A stretch of DNA of 64,000 nucleotides from DATAFF01 sp036257595 (GTDB lineage Bacteria; Pseudomonadota; Alphaproteobacteria; Rhizobiales; Aestuariivirgaceae): NCBI GenBank assembly GCA_036257595.1, contig DATAFF010000135.1:1-64000 (forward strand). Direction: 5' to 3'. The position numbers were made by a program, and so were the translations under genes. Shown piece by piece: positions 16,733 to 25,776 of this stretch (the first letter of the stretch is position 1; the number at the start of each line of letters is the position of its first letter). The notes beneath the pieces were generated by a model, which did not search any database, was not told where the DNA came from, and saw nothing but the letters and a program-made list of their open reading frames with translations.

Positions 16733-17335
16733 TCAGTTCGCTTTGCTGGCCGACGCCGACGGCGAGGCAGACGCCTCCACCGGGGCTTTGTCAGCCTGAT
16801 AGAAGGTGTAGGACAGGGTGATGGTGGTCAGCTTCTTGAGGTCGATATCGTCATTGATGGCCGGGTCGATGAAATAGGCGACCGGCATCTCGACGCTCTG
16901 GCCCGGCTCGAGCCGCTGCGCGGTGAAGCAGAAGCATTCGATCTTGTTGAAATAGCTGCCGGCCTTGTGCGGCGTCACGTTGAACACCGCCATGCCGACT
17001 TGCGGCTTGTCGGAGAGATTGGTGGCGCGATAGAAGGCGAGCCCCTGCTCGCCGATCTTGAGCTGCTGCGCGCGCTGCGCCGGCTCGAACCGCCAGCTGA
17101 TCCCCGGACCGACATTGGCATCGAAATCGATGGTGAGCGATCGCGCGAGCACCGTCTCGGGCGCTACGCTGGCGCGCCGCGTCGTCCCGTCATAGCCCGT
17201 GACCTGGCAGAACAGCCGATAGAGCGGCACCGCGGCGAAGGAGAGCGCCGTCATGGCGAAGACCAGCGCGGCGCACAGCCCCACGACGAGGTGGTTCCTC
17301 GACAGGCGCCGACCGCTCGTTGCGAAGGGAGACAT
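16733..17335 (-). CDS. ctaG: Cytochrome c oxidase assembly protein CtaG (Cox11)
   Basis: Cox11/CtaG delivers copper to the CuB site of subunit I. The 200-residue protein has one N-terminal transmembrane helix (LVVGLCAALVFAMTALSF) followed by VPLYRLFCQVTGYDG and a periplasmic immunoglobulin-like domain. The copper-binding CFC motif lies in NKIECFCFTAQRLEPGQ, and MPVAYFIDP is present near the end. The ATG at 17335 gives the standard length; the open frame upstream to 17494 overlaps the small coxF-like ORF and is rejected. A serine-, alanine- and proline-rich tail ends the protein. Confidence 0.96.
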   Translation of the reverse strand: MSPFATSGRRLSRNHLVVGLCAALVFAMTALSFAAVPLYRLFCQVTGYDGTTRRASVAPETVLARSLTIDFDANVGPGISWRFEPAQRAQQLKIGEQGLAFYRATNLSDKPQVGMAVFNVTPHKAGSYFNKIECFCFTAQRLEPGQSVEMPVAYFIDPAINDDIDLKKLTTITLSYTFYQADKAPVEASASPSASASKAN

Positions 17336-17348
17336 CGGCCGTGCCCCC

Positions 17349-17513
17349 TTAGAAGGCGCGGTCGGCGACATTGCCGCCGAGGCGCACGATGGTGGTGATG
17401 AAGAACAGGACCGCCATGGCCGCCAGGGCAAGGGCAATGGCGATCGACCGGCCGCGCCGCCGGCGCTCCTGTTCCTCGGGCTGAAGCCCGGCACGCTCCG
17501 GCTCGCCGGTCAT
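17349..17513 (-). CDS. Small single-helix membrane protein of the cox operon (CoxF-like)
   Basis: A 54-codon frame fills the gap between ctaB and ctaG. The start overlaps the ctaB stop in an ATGA arrangement, and the stop is 13 bases before ctaG. The product has an acidic and arginine-rich N-terminus (MTGEPERAGLQPEEQERRRR), one hydrophobic helix (SIAIALALAAMAVLFFITTI) and a short periplasmic end (VRLGGNVADRAF). Position, length and topology match the small CoxF protein known from other Rhizobiales cox operons. It is probably an assembly or accessory peptide; the exact role is not established. Confidence 0.8.
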   Translation of the reverse strand: MTGEPERAGLQPEEQERRRRGRSIAIALALAAMAVLFFITTIVRLGGNVADRAF

Positions 17514-18439
17514 CTCAGGAGGTCCGCGAGCGGGGCGAATGGCGCGATGCGGAAGCCCCGCTCGATCAGCAGCACCAGGAACAGCGCAAACAGGTAGAAC
17601 AGCGAATAGGTGAAGAGCCGCTTTGCCGCGCGATTGGCGTTCTGCCCATCATGGTCGCGGCGCACCGCATGGGCGAGAGCGAGGAACACGGCCGAAAGGA
17701 TGAGCGCCGACCCGGCATAGAGCCAGCCCGCAACCCCGGCCAGCGCCGGCAGCACCGACACCGGCAACATCACCACGGAATAGATCAGGATCTGCCGCCT
17801 TGTCTCCTCGGTGCCGGCCACCACCGGCAGCATCGGCACCCCGGCCCGTGCATAATCGCCGGTGCGATAGAGCGACAGCGCCCAGAAATGCGGCGGCGTC
17901 CAGACGAAGATGACGAGGAACAGCGTCAGGCTGGCAAGATCGAGCGAGCCGGTCACCGCGCTCCAGCCGATCATCGGCGGAAAGGCGCCGGCAGCACCGC
18001 CGATGACGATGTTCTGCACCGTCAGGCGCTTCAGCCACATGGTGTAGATGGCGACATAAAAGAAGATGGTGAAGGCAAGGAGCGCTGCCGCCGTCCAATT
18101 GACCAGTGTCCCCAGCATGAACACCGACGTGCCGGCAAGGAACAGGCCGAACGCCAGCGCTTCGCCGGGCTTCACCCTGCCCCGCGGCACCGGCCTGAGC
18201 GCCGTGCGCGCCATCAAGGCATCGATATCCGCATCGTACCACATATTGAGGGCGCCCGCCGCCCCGGCACCGATCAGGATGCACAGGATCGCCACCGCCC
18301 CCACCCAGGGGTGGACGGTGCCGGGTGCCAAGGTCAGGCCGACAAACGCCGTGAACACGACGAGCGACATGACCCGCGGCTTGAGGAGCTGAAGATAATC
18401 GCCGACCGATGCGGTCGAGCCCAGCACCTCGACGGTCAT
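17510..18439 (-). CDS. ctaB: Protohaem IX farnesyltransferase (haem O synthase)
   Basis: CtaB farnesylates haem b to haem o for the aa3 oxidase. The 309-residue polytopic UbiA-superfamily enzyme has both diphosphate-binding motifs, NMWYDADIDALMART followed by RPVPRGRVKPGEAL, and a second aspartate-containing loop in YRTGDYARAGVPMLPVVAG. About nine membrane helices are visible. The ATG at 18439 overlaps the ctaD stop (ATGA), and its own stop overlaps the coxF-like ORF. The frame upstream to 18523 is antisense-free but overlaps ctaD and is not used. Confidence 0.96.
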   Translation of the reverse strand: MTVEVLGSTASVGDYLQLLKPRVMSLVVFTAFVGLTLAPGTVHPWVGAVAILCILIGAGAAGALNMWYDADIDALMARTALRPVPRGRVKPGEALAFGLFLAGTSVFMLGTLVNWTAAALLAFTIFFYVAIYTMWLKRLTVQNIVIGGAAGAFPPMIGWSAVTGSLDLASLTLFLVIFVWTPPHFWALSLYRTGDYARAGVPMLPVVAGTEETRRQILIYSVVMLPVSVLPALAGVAGWLYAGSALILSAVFLALAHAVRRDHDGQNANRAAKRLFTYSLFYLFALFLVLLIERGFRIAPFAPLADLLR

Positions 18440-20082
18440 TTGATCACCGGCAGCGTGTTGAACTGATGGAAAGGCGGCGGCGAGGGCAGCGTCCATTCCA
18501 GCGTCGTCGCCGCCTCGCCCCATGGATTGCCGGCAGCCGCGCGCCGACGACCGAGTGCCTCGAAGAACACATAGAAGAAGATCAGGAGACCGACGAACGA
18601 GATGTAGGAGCCGATCGACGACACATAGTTCCAGCCGGCGAACGCTTCCGGGTAGTCGATATAGCGCCGCGGCATGCCGGAAAGACCGAGAAAATGCTGC
18701 GGGAAGAACAGCAGGTTGACGCCGATGAACGTCACCCAGAAATGCAGCTTGGCCAGCGTCTCATTGTACTCGTAGCCCCAGATCTTCGGGAACCAGTAGT
18801 ACCAGCCGCCGAAGATGGCGAACACCGCCCCGAGCGACAGCACATAGTGGAAGTGCGCCACGACGTAATAGGTGTCGTGCAGCACCCGGTCGAGACCTGC
18901 ATTGGCGAGCACCACGCCGGTCAGACCCCCCACCGTGAACAGGAAGATGAAGCCGATCGCCCACAGCATTGGCGCGCGGAACTCGAGCGAGCCGCCCCAC
19001 ATGGTGGCGATCCAGGAAAAGATCTTCACACCTGTCGGCACCGCGATCACCATCGTCGCCGCCACGAAATAGGCTTGCGTGTCGACCTCGAGCCCGACGG
19101 TGAACATGTGGTGCGCCCACACCACGAAGCCGACCACCCCGATCGCCACCATCGCATAGGCCATGCCGAGATAGCCGAACACCGGTTTCTTGGCGAATGT
19201 CGCAACGATATGGCTGACGATTCCGAAGCCCGGCAGGATCAGAATGTAGACTTCCGGATGGCCGAAGAACCAGAACAGATGCTGGAACAGCAGCGGATCG
19301 CCGCCGCGATCCGGAACGAAGAAGCTGGTTCCGAAATTGCGGTCGGTCAGCAGCATGGTGATCGCACCCGCCAGCACCGGCAGTGCCAGCAGCAGCAGGA
19401 AGGTAGTGATCAGCACCGACCACACGAACAGCGGCATCTTGTGCAGCGTCATGCCCGGCGCGCGCATGTTGAAGATGGTCGTGATGAAGTTGATGGCGCC
19501 GAGGATCGACGACGCGCCGGCAAGGTGCAGCGCCAGGATCGCATAGTCCATGGCCGGCCCGCCCTGCTCTGCCAGCGGCGGATAGATGGTCCACCCGTTT
19601 CCTGGACCCGGTCCGCTCTGCCCTTCCACGAACATCGAGATGAGCAGCAGCGCCATCGCCGGCGGCAGCAGCCAGAACGAGATGTTGTTCATCCGCGGGA
19701 ACGCCATGTCGGGCGCGCCGATCATCAGCGGCACGAACCAGTTGCCGAACCCGCCGATCAGCGCCGGCATGACCATGAAGAAGATCATCAGCAGTCCGTG
19801 GGCGGTGACGAAGACGTTGTAGATGTGCTTGCCGGCATCGATCGCCGCATCACCGGGCGCAAAGCCATAGGCCATCGATGCGAGACCATGGAAGATCTGG
19901 ATTCCTGGCTCCTGCAACTCCATCCGCATGACGATCGACAGGACGCCGCCGATCACCCCCGCCACGATGGCGAAGATGAGATACATGGTTCCGATGTCCT
20001 TGTGGTTGGTCGAATAGACATAACGCCGCCACCCGACGGGGTGATCCGCATGCTCGCCGGCGACAGCGTGCTCGTATGTCAT
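18436..20082 (-). CDS. ctaD: Cytochrome c oxidase subunit I
   Basis: This is the catalytic haem a/a3-CuB subunit of the aa3 oxidase, 548 residues with twelve helices. Metal-binding motifs are present: the helix II haem a histidine in VFVTAHGLLMIFF, the CuB histidine with its cross-linked tyrosine in WFFGHPEVYILILPGFG, the CuB pair VVWAHHMF, and the haem histidines in VVAHFHYVLSLGAVF. The N-terminus GWRRYVYSTNHKDIGTMY is standard. Two starts compete: ATG 20082 (GGAAGG very close upstream, typical N-terminus) and GTG 20139, which overlaps the ctaC stop as GTGA and would add 19 residues. I chose the ATG. Confidence 0.97.
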   Translation of the reverse strand: MTYEHAVAGEHADHPVGWRRYVYSTNHKDIGTMYLIFAIVAGVIGGVLSIVMRMELQEPGIQIFHGLASMAYGFAPGDAAIDAGKHIYNVFVTAHGLLMIFFMVMPALIGGFGNWFVPLMIGAPDMAFPRMNNISFWLLPPAMALLLISMFVEGQSGPGPGNGWTIYPPLAEQGGPAMDYAILALHLAGASSILGAINFITTIFNMRAPGMTLHKMPLFVWSVLITTFLLLLALPVLAGAITMLLTDRNFGTSFFVPDRGGDPLLFQHLFWFFGHPEVYILILPGFGIVSHIVATFAKKPVFGYLGMAYAMVAIGVVGFVVWAHHMFTVGLEVDTQAYFVAATMVIAVPTGVKIFSWIATMWGGSLEFRAPMLWAIGFIFLFTVGGLTGVVLANAGLDRVLHDTYYVVAHFHYVLSLGAVFAIFGGWYYWFPKIWGYEYNETLAKLHFWVTFIGVNLLFFPQHFLGLSGMPRRYIDYPEAFAGWNYVSSIGSYISFVGLLIFFYVFFEALGRRRAAAGNPWGEAATTLEWTLPSPPPFHQFNTLPVIK

Positions 20083-20135
20083 CCTTCCGCAACCTCTCTC
20101 GATGCTGCCGGCGGTGCCCGCGGCAGCCTGGTCGT

Positions 20136-20981
20136 TCACTCGCCCGCGGCGACGAGCCTGCTCGTGGCGAGCCGTGCCGCCAGATATTTCTGGGCCTCAT
20201 CGACCCCGGCCGACTTGGCCTTGGCCGCCCAGGCCGTGAAGTCGGCCTCGGGCACGACCTGCACCATGATCGGCATGAATGCATGGTCCTTGCCGCAGAG
20301 CTCGGAGCACTGGCCAAAATAGGTTCCGACCTTCTCCGCCTTGAACCAGTCCTCGTTCAGCCGGCCGGGAACCGCGTCGATCTTCACCCCGAAGGCCGGC
20401 ATCGCCCAGGAATGGATCACGTCGCTCGCCGTCACGATGATCCGCACGATCTTGTTGACCGGCACCACCACCGGCGTGTCGGCGGTGAGGAGATAGGGCT
20501 CGCCCTCCTTCAGGTCGGCCCGCTGCTTGACGAATGCCGTGAGACTGATGGCGCCATTGTCGGGATAATCATAGGTCCAGTTCCACTGGTTGCCCGTGAT
20601 CTTCAGCGTCATGTCCGCCTTGGGTATCTCTCGCTGGAAATAGAGCAGCCGGAACGACGGGATGGCGATGGCGATGAGGATCAGCACCGGAACGACCGTC
20701 CACACCACCTCGACCAGCGTGTTGTGGGTGGTGCGGGTCGGCACCGGATTGGCATTGGCATTGAAGCGGTAGATCACATAGACCAGGAGCAGCAGGACAA
20801 AGCCGCTGATCAGGGCCAGCAGAACCAGCATCGCGTCATGAAAGCTGTGGATATTGGCCATGACCGGTGTTGCCGCCGGTTGGAGGCCGATTTCCCAGGG
20901 CAACGGCTGCGCCGCCTGTGCTGCGCCGGCTGCAACCAGCGCCACGGCGGCAGCTTGCATGCGGAGCCACCGGCCGATCAT
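20136..20981 (-). CDS. ctaC: Cytochrome c oxidase subunit II
   Basis: The 281-residue CuA subunit accepts electrons from cytochrome c. It has a signal peptide (residues 1-23, ending AQAAQ), two membrane helices (about 45-65 and 88-108), and a cupredoxin domain. The CuA ligands are in SDVIHSWAMPAFG and GQCSELCGKDHAFMPIMV, and the aromatic electron-entry segment is ITGNQWNWTYDYPD. It is the first gene of the oxidase operon, so the operon promoter should lie within the 490-base gap upstream. Confidence 0.97.
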   Translation of the reverse strand: MIGRWLRMQAAAVALVAAGAAQAAQPLPWEIGLQPAATPVMANIHSFHDAMLVLLALISGFVLLLLVYVIYRFNANANPVPTRTTHNTLVEVVWTVVPVLILIAIAIPSFRLLYFQREIPKADMTLKITGNQWNWTYDYPDNGAISLTAFVKQRADLKEGEPYLLTADTPVVVPVNKIVRIIVTASDVIHSWAMPAFGVKIDAVPGRLNEDWFKAEKVGTYFGQCSELCGKDHAFMPIMVQVVPEADFTAWAAKAKSAGVDEAQKYLAARLATSRLVAAGE

Positions 20982-21471
20982 CGCCGCGCGCTCCCGCGCA
21001 CCAGCATGACGGCCCGATCAAGGGAAGATTGTATATTGGCCCTCGGAAGAAGTCCCACGGCTGTCCTGTCCATCCCTGTCCTGCAGGTCATTCAGCCGCG
21101 CCGCGCGGCGCTGTGTGTGAAACCATAATCCCCCAATGCTCGCAATCGGTTGTCTGCGCGGCAAAACCACGCGCGCCGAGTTCCTGCGATTGCCACCAAT
21201 GAACACCATGGGAGGGAAGAGCGGTCAATCGCAATTCCGCCCAATTTGTCGCTGATCAACGCGGCCAGGCGGATCGGTGTTGCGACCATTTGACACGAAG
21301 CCGAGGGGGAGTTCGCGGGAATTGGCAAAGACTGCTGCCACAGGGACTAGCGGGCGTCGCAAGCGGCGGCAGAACAGGGCATTCCTCTTTCGCTCAGCGG
21401 CTCGGCCGAGCCGCTGAAATTGGTTCCGCGCCGCCATGGTCGGCGCCACTGCTAGGGAGCATTGGGCAATC
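20982..21471. other. Non-coding gap between ctaC and the divergent IalB-like gene
   Basis: No frame here has a convincing ribosome site and composition. The gap must hold the promoters of the divergent oxidase operon and IalB-like gene. On the minus strand, AATATACAATC around 21029-21039 is a possible -10 about 50 bases before ctaC, without a clear -35. On the plus strand, TTTGACACG near 21287 is an isolated -35-like hexamer. Two short inverted repeats (GCGCCGCGCGGCGC near 21099, GGCTCGGCCGAGCC near 21402) are GC-rich palindromes of unknown meaning. Confidence 0.4.
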
Positions 21472-22236
21472 GTGAAGACGATCAGCGTGGTCTGCCGCAA
21501 TCTCATCATCGCGATCATGGGAACTGCCTGCGGCATTGCTGCCGTCACCGCAGCCACTGTGGCGCAGGCGCAGCAGCAGCCAGCCGGTCAGGAGCCAGCC
21601 GCCCAGGGCCAAGGCAAGCTGCCGCCGGCGCAATTCGGCCCGCGCGCTGCGCGGCCGCAGGCCGGCGGGCAGCCGGGCCAGCAGCGTTCACGCGTGCCCC
21701 CGCCGCAGGTCATGGGCAAGTTCGGAGACTGGGTGCTGCAGTGCGAGCAGACCCCCCAGACCGCGGCCAGCACCGCCGGTCAGGACGCCGCGCAGGAGAC
21801 CGCCTCGACCGATAATGCCCCTTCCGGCAAGGGCGATGCTGCCAAACCGGATGCAAATGGCGAGCGGCCCTGCGGCCTGGTGCAGACGGTGCGCGACGAG
21901 AAGCGGAAGAACATCGGCCTCACTCTGGTGCTGCTGGAGGGGATGCAGCAGGGCAAGAAGGTCACCATGATGCGGGTAATGGCCCCGATCGGGGTCTTCC
22001 TGCCGACCGGCGTGGCGCTCGAGATCGATGGCTCCGCTGTCGGGCGCGTTCCCTTCACCCGCTGCCTGCCTCAGGTCTGCATCGCCTTCGCCGAGGCCAC
22101 CCCGCCAACGCTCGAGAAGCTCAAGAAAGGCGGCAAGGCGAATTTCATCATCTATGAAGCCCCTGGCGTCGGCATCCGCCTGCCGATCACGCTGAACGGC
22201 TTCAGCAAGGCGCTGGTCGAGCTCGCGAAACTCTAG
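21472..22236 (+). CDS. Invasion-associated locus B (IalB) family periplasmic protein
   Basis: The 254-residue exported protein has a signal peptide (residues about 1-33, ending VAQAQ), then a glutamine-, proline- and alanine-rich linker, the IalB hallmark GKFGDWVLQCEQ, and the C-terminal domain with LTLVLLEG, MRVMAPIGVFLPTGVALEIDG, FTRCLPQVCIAFAE and LPITLNGFSKAL. IalB was named in Bartonella, but the family is widespread in Rhizobiales and its molecular role is unclear. Unusual features are the long Q/P linker and a second Ala/Asp-rich insertion after the first cysteine. The GTG at 21472 has GGGAG upstream; the ATG at 21436 is an alternative. Confidence 0.85.
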   Translation: MKTISVVCRNLIIAIMGTACGIAAVTAATVAQAQQQPAGQEPAAQGQGKLPPAQFGPRAARPQAGGQPGQQRSRVPPPQVMGKFGDWVLQCEQTPQTAASTAGQDAAQETASTDNAPSGKGDAAKPDANGERPCGLVQTVRDEKRKNIGLTLVLLEGMQQGKKVTMMRVMAPIGVFLPTGVALEIDGSAVGRVPFTRCLPQVCIAFAEATPPTLEKLKKGGKANFIIYEAPGVGIRLPITLNGFSKALVELAKL

Positions 22237-22313
22237 AGCAGGCAGCTGGAGACTGGCGCTCGGACCCGCCAGTCCCTACATTTGCGGCTATCGCCGAGAA
22301 GGAGCCGCAAGCC

Positions 22314-23750
22314 ATGCCGACCGACGCCGGTCAGTCAGTCTTTGAACAAGGAGAAATCGCGCCGGAGAAGGCCCAGAGCATCGTCGAGGATGCCCTGGCT
22401 GGTGCCGATGACGGCGAACTGTTCCTCGAAATGCGCCGCAGCGAGGTCTTGAGCTTCGACGATAGCCGGTTGCGCTCGGCATCCTTCGACAGTCACCAGG
22501 GCTTCGGCCTGCGTGCCATTCGCGGCGAGACCACCGCTCTCGCCCATGCGAGCGAGATCTCGGAATCCTCCCTTCGACGGGCCGCCGAAACGGTGCGGGC
22601 AGTCCATGGCGGCCATTCCGGCACCATTGCCGAGCCGCCGGCAGGCACCAATCGTCGGCTCTATGGCGATGGTGACCCGGTGGCGGCCATGGCGTTTGCC
22701 GACAAGGTGGCTCTGCTTTCCGCCGCCGACGCTTTTGCCCGCGACCTCGACCCGCGCGTGCGCCAGGTGTCGCTGTCGCTCGCCGGCGACTGGCAATCGG
22801 TCGAGATCATCCGGCCCGGTGGCCATCGCCTCCGCGATGTGCGCCCGCTCGTCCGCTTCAACGTCACCATCATGACCGGCGAAGGCGACCGCCAGGCCAC
22901 CGGCACTTACGGCGTTGGCGGCCGCGCCGACTATCAGGACCATATCGGCCAGGATCGCTGGCAGGAGGTGGTGCGCAAGGCACTGGCCCAGAGTCTGGTG
23001 GCGCTCGCCGCCGAGGACGCGCCGGCCGGCGAGATGACCGTCGTGCTCGGGCCCGGCTGGCCGGGCATCCTGTTGCACGAAGCCATCGGGCATGGCCTCG
23101 AGGGCGACTTCAACCGCAAAGGCACTTCCGCCTTTGCCGGGCTCATGGGACAGCAGATCGCCGCCCGCGACGTCACCGTCGTCGATGATGGAACGCTGCC
23201 CGGGCGCCGCGGCAGCATCAGCATCGATGACGAAGGAACTCCCTCGCGCCGCACCGTGCTGATCGAGAACGGCAAGCTCGTCGGCTATATGCAGGACCGT
23301 CTCAATGCCCGACTGATGGGAGCGGCGGCGACCGGCAACGGCCGGCGCCAGTCCTATGCCCACCAGCCGCTGCCGCGCATGACCAATACCATCATGCTCG
23401 CGGGCGACAGGGAGCCCGGCGAGATTCTCGCCTCCGTGCAGAGCGGGCTTTATGCGGTTTCCTTCGGCGGCGGACAGGTCGACATCACCTCGGGCAAGTT
23501 CGTGTTCTCCTGCACCGAGGCCTATCGCATCGAGAACGGCAAGGTCGGTGCGCCGGTCAAGGGAGCGACCCTGATCGGCAATGGCGCCGATGCGCTCACC
23601 CGCATCAGCATGGTCGGCAACGATTTGGAGCTTGATCCCGGCATTGGGACATGCGGCAAGCAGGGCCAGGGCGTCCCGGTCGGGGTTGGTCTGCCCACCA
23701 TCAGGCTCGACGGCATCACCGTTGGCGGAACCGCGCAACCATCGCGCTAG
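22314..23750 (+). CDS. tldD: Metalloprotease TldD
   Basis: TldD is the catalytic half of the TldD/TldE heterodimeric protease that degrades unfolded or modified peptides, including processing of microcin B17 and CcdA degradation in E. coli. The 478-residue protein carries the zinc motif HEAIGH (255-260) in ILLHEAIGHGLEGDFNRKG and the late GLPTIRLDGITVGG. An AAGGAG site precedes the ATG. The partner TldE is in the same window at 31259. The gene starts a plus-strand run with a HAD hydrolase and a MATE transporter. Confidence 0.95.
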   Translation: MPTDAGQSVFEQGEIAPEKAQSIVEDALAGADDGELFLEMRRSEVLSFDDSRLRSASFDSHQGFGLRAIRGETTALAHASEISESSLRRAAETVRAVHGGHSGTIAEPPAGTNRRLYGDGDPVAAMAFADKVALLSAADAFARDLDPRVRQVSLSLAGDWQSVEIIRPGGHRLRDVRPLVRFNVTIMTGEGDRQATGTYGVGGRADYQDHIGQDRWQEVVRKALAQSLVALAAEDAPAGEMTVVLGPGWPGILLHEAIGHGLEGDFNRKGTSAFAGLMGQQIAARDVTVVDDGTLPGRRGSISIDDEGTPSRRTVLIENGKLVGYMQDRLNARLMGAAATGNGRRQSYAHQPLPRMTNTIMLAGDREPGEILASVQSGLYAVSFGGGQVDITSGKFVFSCTEAYRIENGKVGAPVKGATLIGNGADALTRISMVGNDLELDPGIGTCGKQGQGVPVGVGLPTIRLDGITVGGTAQPSR

Positions 23751-23760
23751 GACATCCATC

Positions 23761-24366
23761 ATGCGCGCCGTGATCTTCGACATGGACGGCGTGTTGTGCC
23801 ATTACGAGCTGAAGAAGCGGCTCGAGGTGCTGTCCCGGCTGTCTGGACGCACACCGGCGGAGATCGAGAGCGCCATCTGGGGCTCCGGCTTCGAGGAGGA
23901 TGCCGACAGCGGTGTCTATGGGAGCGGGGACAAATATTTGCAGGCCTTCGCCGAACGACTCGGTCATCCGATCGATCGTGCCGAATGGATCGCGGCGCGC
24001 CGGGCCTCGATGACGCCGATCCCTGAAGTTCTGGCGCTCGTCGCCACCCTTCGCGCCACGTCGAAGGTGGCGCTCCTCTCGAACAACGGCCCGCTGACCC
24101 AGGAGACCTTTGCCGAGCTGTTCCCCGAAGCGGCCGCCCTCTTCGGACGTGCCGCGTTCTTCTCCTGGTCCTTCGGCATCAAGAAGCCGGATCCGGCGAT
24201 CTATCGCCAGGCCGCCCGAATCCTCGAAGTCAGCCCGAGCAGCGCCGTTTTCATCGACGACAAGGCGCACAATGTGGCCGGCGCCGAGGCCGCCGGGCTG
24301 ACCGCATTCTGCTTCTCGACCGTCGGCCAGCTCAGGAAAGATCTCGCCGCGCTGCAGGTTCTGTGA
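23761..24366 (+). CDS. HAD-superfamily hydrolase, subfamily IA
   Basis: This is a 201-residue phosphatase-type HAD protein. Motif I is IFDMDGVL (D7, D9), motif II is in KVALLSNNGP, motif III lysine is in FGIKKPDPAIYRQAARIL and motif IV is AVFIDDKAHNVAGAEAAG. The cap is the small helical type between motifs I and II. The substrate is not predictable. The ATG lies 10 bases after tldD and the stop is 1 base before the MATE gene, so the three are probably co-transcribed. An in-frame extension upstream lies within tldD and is not used. Confidence 0.9.
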   Translation: MRAVIFDMDGVLCHYELKKRLEVLSRLSGRTPAEIESAIWGSGFEEDADSGVYGSGDKYLQAFAERLGHPIDRAEWIAARRASMTPIPEVLALVATLRATSKVALLSNNGPLTQETFAELFPEAAALFGRAAFFSWSFGIKKPDPAIYRQAARILEVSPSSAVFIDDKAHNVAGAEAAGLTAFCFSTVGQLRKDLAALQVL

Positions 24367-24367
24367 C

Positions 24368-25744
24368 GTGGACGCCCCGTCGAGACCGCCCATCGCCCGC
24401 TTCGTCACCGGCTCGACCATGCGCCATGTGGTGGTGATGACGCTGACCAGCTCGGTCGGGCTCATGGCCCTGTTTTTCGTCGACCTCGCCAGCCTGTTTT
24501 TCCTCAACCTTCTCGGCAGGACCGAGATCACCGCCGCCATCGGCTATGCCGGAGCCATCTCCTTCACCAATCTCTCCTTGAGCCTCGGTCTTGGCATCGC
24601 CGCCTCGGCGTTGGTGTCGCGTTCGCTTGGCGCCCGCGAGCTCGAGAAGGCGCGCCGTTACGCCACCAGCGCGCTCGCCGCGACCACCGCCGTCGCAATC
24701 CTCATCGCCGTGCTGACGGCGATCTTCACCGATCCGCTGCTCGCCTTGCTTGGCGCGACCGGCGAGGCCGCTGCCGAAGGGCGCCGCTACCTCCAAACCT
24801 TGATGCCCGGTTTCCCGGCCATCGCCGGCGCCGTGACCTGCTCCTTCATCCTGCGGGCAATCGGCGATCCCACCCGCGCCATGTATGTCACTCTGACCGC
24901 GGCGGCGATCAACGGGGTTCTCGACCCGATCACCATTTTCGTGCTCGGCCTCGGCCTTCAGGGTGCCGCTGTCAGCACGCTTGTCGCCTATCTGGTGTCG
25001 CTGCTGGTCGGCCTCTACGGTGTCCAGCGGGTTCACCGCATGCTCGCACCGTTCCGGCTCGAGCATTTTCGCGAGGACCTGCGGCCGGTCTTCGACATCG
25101 CTATCCCCGCCATGCTGACCCAGCTCGCGACCCCCTTCGCCGCCGCCTATCTGACCCGCATCGCCGCCCAGTTCGGCGACGAGGCGGTCGCCGCCGTGGC
25201 CATCATCAACCGGCTGGTGCCCGTCGCCTTTGGCGTTATCTTCTCCCTGTCGAGCGCCGTCGGCCCGATCATCGGCCAGAATTACGGTGCCGGCGAATTC
25301 GGGCGGGTGCGCCAGAGCCTGCATGACGCCATCATCTTTGCCTGCACTTACACGCTGCTGACCGCCTTCGCGCTCTTTCTTCTGCGCGACATCGTCCCGG
25401 CCATCTTCAACGTCCATGGCGACACGGCGGCGCTCGTCACCTTCTATTGCACCTATGTCGCGGTGAGCTTCGCCTTTACCGGCGCCCAGTTCGTTGCCCA
25501 GGCAGCCTTCAACAATCTCGGCCGTCCGCATTGGTCGACGGTGGTCAATTGGGGGCGCGCCACCATCGGCACCGTGCCGTTCCTGCATGCCGGTGCGATG
25601 ATCGCCGGTGCAGCAGGGATGCTGGTCGGCAGCGCGCTCGGGTCGGTGATCTTCGGCAGCGTTGCTGTCGCCGCCGCCTATTGGCTGACCAGCCAGATCG
25701 AACGAACCATGCGCGAAGCGGGCGAGAGCCGCGCGCCCATTTGA
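24368..25744 (+). CDS. MATE family multidrug/toxin efflux transporter
   Basis: This is a 458-residue, twelve-helix antiporter of the MATE family. The two-fold repeat is visible: residues 23-60 and the second half starting near AIPAMLTQLATPFAAAYLTRIAAQFGDEAVA. The family features AAIGYAGAISFTNLSLSLGLGIAASALVSRSLGAR and SLSSAVGPIIGQNYGAGEFGRVRQ are clear. Substrates are usually cationic drugs exchanged for sodium or protons; no more can be said here. Translation starts at GTG 24368, two bases after the HAD stop. Confidence 0.92.
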   Translation: MDAPSRPPIARFVTGSTMRHVVVMTLTSSVGLMALFFVDLASLFFLNLLGRTEITAAIGYAGAISFTNLSLSLGLGIAASALVSRSLGARELEKARRYATSALAATTAVAILIAVLTAIFTDPLLALLGATGEAAAEGRRYLQTLMPGFPAIAGAVTCSFILRAIGDPTRAMYVTLTAAAINGVLDPITIFVLGLGLQGAAVSTLVAYLVSLLVGLYGVQRVHRMLAPFRLEHFREDLRPVFDIAIPAMLTQLATPFAAAYLTRIAAQFGDEAVAAVAIINRLVPVAFGVIFSLSSAVGPIIGQNYGAGEFGRVRQSLHDAIIFACTYTLLTAFALFLLRDIVPAIFNVHGDTAALVTFYCTYVAVSFAFTGAQFVAQAAFNNLGRPHWSTVVNWGRATIGTVPFLHAGAMIAGAAGMLVGSALGSVIFGSVAVAAAYWLTSQIERTMREAGESRAPI

Positions 25745-25776
25745 CGAAAAATCCGCCGCGCATAAACTGCAACCCG

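Noticed and set aside
18409..20322. Plus-strand open frame of 637 codons opposite ctaD
   Set aside because: It is the complement of a highly conserved subunit I gene; its His- and Arg-rich translation is a GC artefact.
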